The notes beneath the pieces are model-generated. The model worked only from the letters and a program-made list of their open reading frames with translations, was not told the DNA's origin and ran no database searches. Positions 1-4,994 of a DNA stretch of 5,321 nucleotides are shown here, in pieces. Source of the stretch: Microcaldota archaeon (GTDB lineage: Archaea > Micrarchaeota > Micrarchaeia > Micrarchaeales > CABMGC01); NCBI GenBank assembly GCA_028866975.1, contig JAGWHG010000046.1, positions 1 to 5,321 on the forward strand. The letters run 5' to 3'. The translations under genes and the position numbers were made by a program. Each line of letters starts with the position of its first letter. The stretch's first letter is position 1.

Positions 1-1930
1 CCTTTGGGCCGGTCTCGTCGCTGTTGATCGTTATGTAGATCGCAGCAGCAGGGAGCCTGAAGGTTATTGTGTCTACGGTCATCATCTTGGGTCTCGACCA
101 CTCCATTTTCTCATTTGAGATGCCTGCCTTTGCCTTGTCTATCTCCTTTTGCTTCTCATCGGTAATCAGTATGCCTTCCCTAGATCCCTCTCTATAGACA
201 GTTATGCCCTTGCATCCGGCCTTCCAGCCCTGGAAGTAGATCCTCTCCACCTCCTCTGTCGTGACGTTTTCTGGCAGATTTACGGTAGAGGAAATTGAGC
301 TGTCGATGTGCTTTTGCACGACCGCCTGCATTCGTACCCTAAACTCTGCCTTTATCTTGTGCGCAGGGACAAAGAAGTCCGGCAGATCCTCCTCTCGCTC
401 GATCCTAGATTGTGCCATGAACTGAGCAACTATTGGGTGGTAGACCTTGAAGTACTCCTGCGATAGCGATTCAGACCTTCTTGTGTAGCTAAAGGCAAAG
501 ACCGGCTCGATGCCGCTCGATGTGCCTACCAGAGCAGATCCGCTGCCAACAGGCGCGATTGTCAGTATGCACACGTTCCTAAGCCCGTTGTTCTTTATCT
601 TCTGCCTTATCTCCGGCGAGAGTGCCTGGACGAACGGCCTTGAGAGATGCTTGTCTGCATCAAAGAGCGTGAATGCGCCCTTCTCCTTTGCGAGTTCCGT
701 TGACTCGTCATAGGCGATCGTCTTCATCTTGTTCATGAGATTGTCGACAAACTCTAGAGCGGTATCCGTATCGTACTTTATCTTGAGCCTCATGAGCATG
801 TCGGCCAAGCCAGTAAAGCCCAGGCCTATTCTCCTTGATTCCCTGCTTCTTTGGGTCTGTTGTGGCAGCGGGTGCCTGTCCATGTTGTATGTCAGGACGT
901 TGTCAAGCATTCGTACGCCGTATCTTATCGCCTTCTCAAGCGTCGGCCAGTCGATGGATGCCTGGTCGGTGAAGCTGTTTAGCACGAACATCGGGAGATT
1001 TACATGGCCAAGGTCGCATGCATTATAGGCATCTAGCGGCTGCTCTGCGCAGGGGTTTGTCGTGATCACATTCATTCCATTGTATTCGCTAGGCGATCCT
1101 CTTACCACATTGTCCCAAAATATCAGTCCAGGTTCTGCCCAGTCCCTTGCGCTCTGGATTATCTCGTTCCAAAGCTCCCTTGCCCGAACCTTCTTTTCTA
1201 TCCTTCCAGTCTTTGGGCTCTCATACCACAAAGTGAAGTCTGTGTCCTTCTCTACGGCATGCATGAACTCGTCGGTTATGCGCAGGCTGATGTTGGCGTA
1301 GCGCACGTTCCTGAGGTTGCGCTTCACTTTTATGAACTCTAGTACATCTGGGTGGTCAACTCTGATTGTAATCATTAGCGCACCCCTCCTGCCTGCCTGG
1401 CCGATTGCGCCTGTGGTCTCACTCATTATATTCATGAAAGATACGGCTCCTGTTGAGAACTGCGCGGAGTTGCTGACGCGGGCTCCCCTTGGCCTGAGTA
1501 TGCTGATATCTCCCCCTACACCGCCACCAAGGCTATAGGTCCTTGCAGTCTCCTTGCACCAATCGAATATTGCTTCGATTGAATCCTCCTTCATAGGTAT
1601 TACATAGCAATTGAGCAGTGTGGCCCGAGTCTGTTGGCCTGCCCCAAACATAATTCTTCCACCAGGTACGAACCTGAAGTTGTCAAGTAGCCAGTAGAAC
1701 TTCTCCCTCCATTCCTTTTGCTTCTCTGGTGTTTCCTCCACATCTGCAAGCGCATTTGCAACTCTCTTCCACATCTGTGGCGGCGTCTTTTCAGCTATCT
1801 GGCCCCTATCGTCCCTAAGCGTGTACTTCTCGTAGAATACCCTTGCGCGAAGCTCGTCGCGATCAAAGAAGTCCAGAGTTTCCCTTGGAATCTGCAGTTG
1901 TTCGGTTTTTTGGTCGTCCATGTCATTCAT
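1..1930 (-). CDS. nrdJ: Adenosylcobalamin-dependent (class II) ribonucleoside-diphosphate reductase NrdJ, 3' end beyond window
   Basis: The frame is open for 643 codons from the ATG at 1930 to the left edge with no stop, so the C-terminus is missing. The product would reduce ribonucleotides to deoxyribonucleotides in the cytoplasm, using coenzyme B12 to make the active-site thiyl radical. Motifs seen: LLNCYV with the first redox cysteine (C108), NPCAEQPL with the thiyl-radical cysteine C294 between N292 and E296, ACDLGHVNL with the second redox cysteine (C305), APVGSGSALVGTSSGIEP (from about residue 459) as the substrate phosphate-binding region, and GCKGITVYREGSR near the window edge, typical of class II enzymes. 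No ATP-cone is visible at the N-terminus. The APTGT-type phosphate motif reads APVGS. The start follows the nrdR stop by 6 nt, implying co-transcription. No GGTG ribosome-binding site is seen; Met4 (ATG at 1921) is an alternative start. Class I is unlikely given the class II motifs and no adjacent small-subunit gene. Confidence 0.95.
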   Translation of the reverse strand, partial: MNDMDDQKTEQLQIPRETLDFFDRDELRARVFYEKYTLRDDRGQIAEKTPPQMWKRVANALADVEETPEKQKEWREKFYWLLDNFRFVPGGRIMFGAGQQTRATLLNCYVIPMKEDSIEAIFDWCKETARTYSLGGGVGGDISILRPRGARVSNSAQFSTGAVSFMNIMSETTGAIGQAGRRGALMITIRVDHPDVLEFIKVKRNLRNVRYANISLRITDEFMHAVEKDTDFTLWYESPKTGRIEKKVRARELWNEIIQSARDWAEPGLIFWDNVVRGSPSEYNGMNVITTNPCAEQPLDAYNACDLGHVNLPMFVLNSFTDQASIDWPTLEKAIRYGVRMLDNVLTYNMDRHPLPQQTQRSRESRRIGLGFTGLADMLMRLKIKYDTDTALEFVDNLMNKMKTIAYDESTELAKEKGAFTLFDADKHLSRPFVQALSPEIRQKIKNNGLRNVCILTIAPVGSGSALVGTSSGIEPVFAFSYTRRSESLSQEYFKVYHPIVAQFMAQSRIEREEDLPDFFVPAHKIKAEFRVRMQAVVQKHIDSSISSTVNLPENVTTEEVERIYFQGWKAGCKGITVYREGSREGILITDEKQKEIDKAKAGISNEKMEWSRPKMMTVDTITFRLPAAAIYITINSDETGPK

Positions 1931-1936
1931 CCCCAA

Positions 1937-2407
1937 TCATTTTTCCATTTGTTCCTTGCGTTTGTTGAACATCGTTATGATCCTTGTGAATTCCTTAGTT
2001 GAATTGAATTGATTGTATACGCTAGCAAACCTCACGTATGCAACAGAATCGAGCTTGAAGAGCTCCTTTATAACCATCTCGCCAATCTTCTTGCTTGTTA
2101 TCTCCTTTACTCCCTTGGATCGTATCTTGCGGTCTATCTTGCCAGCTATGCTCTCTATCTCGTCTCGATTGACCGGCCTCTTCTCGCACGCCTTGAGCAT
2201 GCCGCCTAGAATCTTTCCGCTGTTATAGGGCTCGCGTGTGCCATCCTTCTTTACCACCACAAGGTCTACCAGCTCTGCCTTCTCATAGGTGGTAAACCTC
2301 TTGCTGCACGCCTCGCAGAGCCTTCGCCTCCTTATGCTGTTCTCCTCTTCGACGTCACGAGAATCAAGGACACGAATCTTCGAGGAGAGGCAGTACGGGC
2401 AGCGCAT
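1937..2407 (-). CDS. nrdR: Transcriptional repressor NrdR (zinc ribbon plus ATP-cone)
   Basis: This 156-residue protein has the full NrdR layout. An N-terminal zinc ribbon starts MRCPYC, with cysteines C3, C6, C31 and C34 (second pair in CEAC) and the basic RRRRLCEAC stretch between. An ATP-cone follows from about residue 46 to 137, with VVKKDGTREPYNSGKIL and the family signature VAYVRFASVYNQF (122-134). NrdR senses ATP/dATP through the cone and represses ribonucleotide reductase genes by binding paired 16-bp NrdR boxes. The gene lies 6 nt upstream of nrdJ on the same strand, its expected target, and two box-like sites lie just upstream. The ATG at 2407 is chosen because family members begin M-x-C-P; an in-frame GTG at 2416 would add three residues. 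No GGTG ribosome-binding site precedes either, so a short-leader or leaderless message is possible. Length matches the usual 150-160 residues. Confidence 0.96.
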   Translation of the reverse strand: MRCPYCLSSKIRVLDSRDVEEENSIRRRRLCEACSKRFTTYEKAELVDLVVVKKDGTREPYNSGKILGGMLKACEKRPVNRDEIESIAGKIDRKIRSKGVKEITSKKIGEMVIKELFKLDSVAYVRFASVYNQFNSTKEFTRIITMFNKRKEQMEK

Positions 2408-2412
2408 CAAAA

Positions 2413-2428
2413 CCACAACATATGGTAT
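2413..2428 (-). promoter_or_regulatory. Putative NrdR box 1 (start-proximal)
   Basis: On the minus strand this 16-mer reads ATACCATATGTTGTGG. Against the NrdR-box consensus as recalled (acaCwAtATaTwGtGt) 12 of 16 positions agree. It lies immediately upstream of the nrdR ATG and 16 bp from a second similar site, so both would fit the NrdR tandem arrangement. Repression of nrdR-nrdJ by its own product is inferred, not shown. Confidence 0.6.
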
Positions 2429-2444
2429 ACCACTCTCGTAAATT

Positions 2445-2460
2445 ATACAAGATGTAGTAT
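2445..2460 (-). promoter_or_regulatory. Putative NrdR box 2 (promoter-proximal)
   Basis: The minus strand reads ATACTACATCTTGTAT, again 12 of 16 to the recalled NrdR consensus, and it is a good imperfect palindrome (ATAC...GTAT, 6 of 8 half-site positions). It shares 11 of 16 positions with box 1 in register. Its start is 32 bp from the start of box 1, leaving a 16-bp gap, so both sites face the same side of the helix. It overlaps a secondary TATA-like sequence (TATAAT, minus, 2442-2447), consistent with repression. Confidence 0.6.
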
Positions 2461-2482
2461 TGCCACCACTACTTCAACCATC

Positions 2483-2493
2483 AAATATTTAAA
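2483..2493 (-). promoter_or_regulatory. TATA box of the nrdR-nrdJ operon
   Basis: The minus strand reads TTTAAATATTT, close to the archaeal TATA consensus TTTAWATA. Transcription would start about 26 bp downstream, near 2461, giving a leader of roughly 55 nt that contains both NrdR-like boxes. A weaker alternative, TTGTATAATTT, lies at 2440-2450 and would place the start near 2418, about 10 nt before the ATG. Sequence alone does not decide between them. The rest of the 2408-2599 gap shows no gene; it holds only a 5-bp inverted repeat (TTTAC TTAG GTAAA, 2532-2545). Confidence 0.45.
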
Positions 2494-2599
2494 GACTGGG
2501 CGCTTGGGAATTAACACAAATAGTAGCTCCTTTTACTTAGGTAAACAATACTGGAATAAACCTAGGGCAGAACACTTCCATAATTACGGATATCGACGC

Positions 2600-3307
2600 T
2601 CACTGCCCCAAGAACTCGTCCATTCTTAGCTGCCTTATGTTGTCCATTGTCTTCCAGAACTCCCTGATGTGCGGCAGGAGGTTCTTGTTGTTTAGGTTCT
2701 GCTTTATCGTGGAAACTGTCTTGTTATCAGAAGCATAGCCAGATCCTAGGTCCAATCCCACAATGTCGGAAATCTTTTCCATCTCCTCGTCCCGAACCAC
2801 CTTTGCGATGATGCTGGCTGCGGAGACGACAGGGTACCTAAGGTCCGCCTTGTGCTCAGATATGACCTTTATCGCGTTCTCTGCGCCCTCGCCGGTCTTT
2901 GTCCTCTTGGCTCCTGGGAGCTTTATCGGCTTTTGCGACAGAACACTGACCCTTATGCCGAATCTCTCCTGGATGACGTCTGGGGAGTCGAGATAGATCG
3001 CATTTACCTTGTTTAGGGAGTCGATTAGCCTTGAAAAGTGTATCGCCTCGAGCTCGTTGAGAGAGATGTTGCTGCGCATGGCGTTGTTTATCTCAAGGGG
3101 CGATATCGCATAGCTCTTGACTTCCTCGGCTAGGGATTGTATCTCATCGTAAAGAAAGCTCCTCTTCCTGGCAGTCAGGAGCTTTGAGTCGCGCACCCCT
3201 ATCTTTGGAAGTTTGGCTATCTTGCCACTGGTCATGCTTACCACACCAATGACAAGAGGACCGATGACGGCTCCGCGGCCGGCCTCGTCCCCGCCGGCTA
3301 TTATTAT
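2600..3307 (-). CDS. rnhB: Ribonuclease HII, non-canonical start
   Basis: RNase HII cuts the RNA strand of RNA/DNA hybrids and nicks at ribonucleotides embedded in DNA. Counting from the AUA at 3307 (235 residues), motifs run IAGGDEAGRG (4-12, catalytic D7 and E8), VRDSK (substrate-binding DSK at 40-42), IYLDSPD (catalytic D107), AASIIAKVVRDEEM (catalytic D173), GSGYASD (188-194) and PHIREFWKT (212-220). All four acidic catalytic residues are present. The frame opens after a TAG at 3320-3322 and contains no ATG, GTG or TTG before the motif DEAGRG; the first conventional start is a GTG at 3244, which would delete D7 and E8. A GGTG lies exactly 5 nt before the AUA at 3307, as in neighbouring genes. 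AUA at 3304 or 3301 and AUU at 3319 are alternatives, as is a lost ATG. It follows the PRC-barrel gene closely, so the two are probably co-transcribed. Confidence 0.93.
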   Translation of the reverse strand: MIIAGGDEAGRGAVIGPLVIGVVSMTSGKIAKLPKIGVRDSKLLTARKRSFLYDEIQSLAEEVKSYAISPLEINNAMRSNISLNELEAIHFSRLIDSLNKVNAIYLDSPDVIQERFGIRVSVLSQKPIKLPGAKRTKTGEGAENAIKVISEHKADLRYPVVSAASIIAKVVRDEEMEKISDIVGLDLGSGYASDNKTVSTIKQNLNNKNLLPHIREFWKTMDNIRQLRMDEFLGQ

Positions 3308-3316
3308 TCGACCACC
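3308..3316 (-). promoter_or_regulatory. Ribosome-binding site that decides the rnhB start
   Basis: The minus strand reads GGTGGTCGA directly before the AUA at 3307. GGTG plus the following GTC matches the archaeal Shine-Dalgarno GGTGATC with one mismatch. The 5-nt spacer equals that of the PRC, tnpB and winged-helix genes in this window. It argues that translation starts at the first AUA, not at the GTG 63 bases inside the conserved domain. Confidence 0.55.
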
Positions 3317-3336
3317 AATCTAAGACTTTGTTAGCT

Positions 3337-3588
3337 TTAGAGCGCCTTCCTGTCGATTACTATGAAATCGTTGACAGCGATGACCGCACCATATCCGAGC
3401 TTGAGCTTTCCGTCCTTTATGTCTAGCTTGTTCACAAACGAGCTGTCCACGTTGGGCTCGACTAGGAGTGTTGTTAGCTTTCCGGTAACTTCGTTGATTT
3501 CTGCGTCAACAAACTTACCCAAGTCAAAACCATCGTTGGTCACCACTTCTTTCCCGACAAGTTGCTCTGCAACTACGTATTTTACCAT
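3337..3588 (-). CDS. PRC-barrel domain protein, 83 residues
   Basis: The whole protein is one PRC-barrel: MVKYVVAEQLVGKEVV at the start, the DGFDLGKFVDAEINEVTG turn-and-strand unit (about 19-36) typical of the family, LTTLLVEP, and a C-terminal VIAVNDFIVID strand. There is no signal peptide or membrane segment, so it is probably cytoplasmic. Family knowledge: PRC barrels are small beta-barrel modules used in protein-protein contacts; some stand-alone archaeal members take part in FtsZ-based cell division, and RimM uses one in ribosome maturation. Which role applies here cannot be told. The ATG at 3588 is chosen because GGTG lies 5 nt upstream; an in-frame ATG at 3612 would add eight residues but falls at or before the expected transcription start. 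Its stop lies about 30 nt before the rnhB start, indicating an operon. Confidence 0.88.
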   Translation of the reverse strand: MVKYVVAEQLVGKEVVTNDGFDLGKFVDAEINEVTGKLTTLLVEPNVDSSFVNKLDIKDGKLKLGYGAVIAVNDFIVIDRKAL

Positions 3589-3630
3589 GCTTTCACCAAA
3601 GGATTCTCGCATCTATATTAAGGTCATAGG

Positions 3631-3638
3631 TATAAAAT
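3631..3638 (-). promoter_or_regulatory. TATA box of the PRC-barrel/rnhB operon
   Basis: The minus strand reads ATTTTATA. A start about 26 bp downstream falls near 3608, giving a leader of about 20 nt with the GGTGA ribosome-binding site before the ATG at 3588. The tnpB element's right end (about 3651) lies only some 13 bp upstream, so the sequence upstream of the BRE has been replaced by the element. Confidence 0.55.
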
Positions 3639-3660
3639 CTTAACTATTTAATGACACCTT

Positions 3661-3680
3661 CCATGCTTTTAAAGGCATGG
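3661..3680 (-). repeat. Right-end hairpin overlapping the tnpB stop
   Basis: CCATGC and GCATGG are perfect inverted arms around TTTTAAAG; with a G-T pair and inner A-T pairs the stem reaches 8-9 bp. It contains the tnpB stop TAA (3669-3671). Subterminal hairpins of this type are recognised by TnpA in the IS200/IS605 family and form the last stem of the TnpB guide RNA. Confidence 0.7.
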
Positions 3681-4889
3681 GTTTCCAATGGCACAGTTGC
3701 CATGTATAGTTCCTAGTTCATGGAGGCTGCTTGCAGCAATTTTTGTTGCTGTAGTGGCAACCTCTCCGGAGGCGTTACTTCCCGCATGTCCTGCGGTACC
3801 TTCGTTCAGTATATTTCTTGCAGCATTTATGTCCCTATCTATCCTTATGCCACATGCGCTACATGAAAATATCCTTTCGGATAGCGGCATTTCTTTGATA
3901 CTGCCACATCTGTTGCACATTTTTGATGTGTTTCTTGGGTTGACTCCTATTGCTCTACAACCAGCGCTCTCAGCCTTGTAGCAGAGCATTTTTATGAAGT
4001 TGCCCCAAGAGACATCATTTATGCTTCTTGCGATATTGTGGTTCTTCAGCATACTGTTTATGTTAAGCTTTTCATAAACAATTAAAGAGTACGAGTTTAC
4101 AAGGCTGTGGGATATTTTGTTAAGGTAATCGTTGCGCTGTCTTGCTATGTGTTCTGAGAGTCTTGCGAGTTTGATAACTGCTTTTCTCCTGTTGTTTCCT
4201 CCCTTCAACTTTCTTGATACCCTCCTATGGAGTCTTCTCAATTTCCCTGATGATTTTTTCTCGTACCTCTTATTTTCTATCTTTTGTCCGTTCGATAATG
4301 TTACAAATGACTCTATTCCGAGATCTACGCCTATCTTTTCCTTGTCATTTGAAGCGAATGGTTTATCTTCAGACTCGACAATTATACACGCATACCACTC
4401 CAGGGATCTTGACTTTTTAATTGTAAGAGTTTTTACTTTTCCTTCAATTTCGCGGTCGAAGACTGTTTCTACTGTGCCGATATTCGAGACCTGTATCCTC
4501 TTCTTATTTGGTATTATTATGAAGCCAAATTGTGGATAAGTAAGGCTTTGTACAAATGTTTTGGCCCTAGGAAAGCCTGCTTTTATCTTCTTTCCTTTCC
4601 CTTTTTCCTTCACCCTCTTGAAAAAATTCGAATACGCTTTCGAAACTCTATCTGCAACATTCTGTAAAACCTGTGTGTACATTTCGGTAAACTCATTCCT
4701 TTCCACTTTTAGCTTTGTAATCCACAAATTCATCGTGTTTCTTGATAGTGTTTTGTTTGTTTCTTTGTAATGTGTTTTTGCTTTCTCAAGGAGTAGATTA
4801 TAGAGCTCCTTTGCAAGGAGCATTTGCCTATTTAGTGTCTTCTTTTCCCTTTTTGTAGGATACATTCTAAGTTTGTATGCGCGTAACAT
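3669..4889 (-). CDS. tnpB: RNA-guided endonuclease TnpB (IS200/IS605 OrfB)
   Basis: This 406-residue protein has the complete TnpB architecture and length. An N-terminal OrfB helix-turn-helix/wedge region begins MLRAYKLRMYPT, followed by the lysine-rich stretch RVKEKGKGKKIKAGFPRAK (about 92-110). The RuvC-like nuclease carries IGVDLGIESFVTLSNG (catalytic D189), LIVYEKLNINSM (E273) and DRDINAARNI (D353). The zinc finger has CNRCG and CSACG (C325, C328, C343, C346). The C-terminus ends GTAGHAG... like other OrfB proteins. TnpB cleaves DNA next to a short motif under guidance by an RNA from the element's own right end, which helps the element persist. All catalytic residues are intact, so an active nuclease is expected. 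The ATG at 4889 is chosen because GGTG lies 5 nt upstream and a TATA box about 36 bp upstream; a GTG at 4916 would add nine unlike residues. No tnpA is adjacent. Confidence 0.96.
   Translation of the reverse strand: MLRAYKLRMYPTKREKKTLNRQMLLAKELYNLLLEKAKTHYKETNKTLSRNTMNLWITKLKVERNEFTEMYTQVLQNVADRVSKAYSNFFKRVKEKGKGKKIKAGFPRAKTFVQSLTYPQFGFIIIPNKKRIQVSNIGTVETVFDREIEGKVKTLTIKKSRSLEWYACIIVESEDKPFASNDKEKIGVDLGIESFVTLSNGQKIENKRYEKKSSGKLRRLHRRVSRKLKGGNNRRKAVIKLARLSEHIARQRNDYLNKISHSLVNSYSLIVYEKLNINSMLKNHNIARSINDVSWGNFIKMLCYKAESAGCRAIGVNPRNTSKMCNRCGSIKEMPLSERIFSCSACGIRIDRDINAARNILNEGTAGHAGSNASGEVATTATKIAASSLHELGTIHGNCAIGNPCL
3688..3703 (-). repeat. Second hairpin within the tnpB 3' end
   Basis: ATGGCA (3688-3693) and TGCCAT (3698-3703) form a perfect 6-bp stem with a 4-nt loop, within the coding sequence for the last residues of TnpB. 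Two tandem hairpins in a coding end suggest selection on RNA structure, as expected for a guide-RNA scaffold. Confidence 0.5.
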
Positions 4890-4921
4890 TCTTCCACCGC
4901 ACACACCCAGAAACACTATTT

Positions 4922-4929
4922 ATTTATAG
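4922..4929 (-). promoter_or_regulatory. TATA box of tnpB
   Basis: The minus strand reads CTATAAAT, a close archaeal TATA match. A start about 26 bp downstream, near 4900, leaves a leader of about 10 nt that just includes the GGTGG ribosome-binding site (4894-4898) before the ATG at 4889. It overlaps one copy of the direct repeat described at 4924-4955. Confidence 0.5.
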
Positions 4930-4955
4930 CCAAAGTTTATATTGTTATAGTCAAA
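4924..4955 (+). repeat. Direct repeat flanking the winged-helix gene's TATA box
   Basis: TTATAGCCAAA (4924-4934) and TTATAGTCAAA (4945-4955) differ at one of 11 positions and start 21 bp apart, two helical turns. They bracket the predicted TATA box of the downstream gene and the first copy also overlaps the tnpB TATA box. They could be an operator for the winged-helix protein itself; chance in AT-rich DNA or part of the element's left end are alternatives. Confidence 0.4.
4936..4943 (+). promoter_or_regulatory. TATA box of the winged-helix gene
   Basis: TTTATATT matches the archaeal TATA consensus and would place the transcription start near 4966, leaving a leader of about 28 nt that contains GGTG (4986-4989), 5 nt before the ATG. 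A weaker candidate, AATTTATCT around 4964-4972, would give a nearly leaderless message. Confidence 0.5.
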
Positions 4956-4994
4956 ATTGCAGAAATTTATCTGTGTGGCATTTTTGGTGTAAAA

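Larger units (their letters stand above)
3631..3800 (-). ncRNA. Predicted TnpB guide RNA (reRNA/omega-RNA)
   Basis: In this family the guide RNA comes from the 3' end of tnpB and runs through the right end into flanking DNA. Here two perfect 6-bp stems lie in tandem, 7 nt apart: ATGGCA/TGCCAT at 3688-3703 and CCATGC/GCATGG at 3661-3680. The second extends by a wobble and A-T pairs. The guide would be the flank after 3651, on the minus strand TAAATAGTTAAGATTTTATA (3650-3631). The 5' boundary near 3800 is a guess from usual lengths, and exact guide phase depends on the true right end. Confidence 0.45.
3651..4950 (-). mobile_element. tnpB-only IS200/IS605-family (IS1341-like) element
   Basis: The element consists of one tnpB gene with a right end showing the usual IS200/IS605 organisation: a hairpin overlapping the tnpB stop (3661-3680), followed on the minus strand by AAGGTGTCAT ending at 3651. 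That ending resembles the GGATGTCA-type right ends I recall for archaeal relatives. No terminal inverted repeats or target duplications are expected, because the family transposes as single-stranded DNA. No tnpA (Y1 transposase) is present, so mobility would need one in trans. The left end is not resolved; it must lie between the tnpB start and the winged-helix gene, and 4950 is only a placeholder. The element is visibly more AT-rich than nrdJ or rnhB, consistent with foreign origin. Confidence 0.8.

Noticed and set aside
510..1538. Several plus-strand open frames of 67-99 codons opposite nrdJ
   Set aside because: They lie antisense to a strongly conserved enzyme, have no recognisable domains and no ribosome-binding sites; they are shadows of the real frame.
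1937..1940. ATGA overlap between the nrdR stop and an upstream nrdJ start
   Set aside because: The ATG at 1940 is out of frame with nrdJ and meets a stop after five codons; the in-frame ATG at 1930 is used instead.
1718..2228. Plus-strand open frames opposite the nrdJ start and nrdR
   Set aside because: They are antisense to the clear NrdR and NrdJ motifs and encode hydrophobic, low-information sequence without family features.
2532..2545. Inverted repeat TTTAC TTAG GTAAA as terminator or operator
   Set aside because: It is only 5 bp, has no following T-run on the minus strand, and lies away from the predicted promoter; this is compatible with chance in AT-rich DNA.
3299..3319. Frameshifted rnhB with the TTG/GTG at 3313-3318 as the true start
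   Set aside because: This would need one added base before the ATA run. The existing frame with GGTG at the usual 5-nt distance from AUA explains the data without an indel, although a base error cannot be excluded.
3688..4770. Plus-strand open frames of up to 135 codons opposite tnpB
   Set aside because: They are Phe/Leu/Ser-rich antisense translations of a lysine-rich protein; no independent promoter or start signal is evident.
3669..4889. TnpB-derived RNA-guided repressor (TldR-like) with a dead nuclease
   Set aside because: The RuvC residues D189, E273 and D353 are all present, so there is no sign of nuclease inactivation.
4945..4957. Minus-strand TTTTGAC as the TnpB target-adjacent motif and left end of the element
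   Set aside because: It resembles the TTGAT-type motif of ISDra2, but no left-end hairpin or second element copy is available to fix the boundary.
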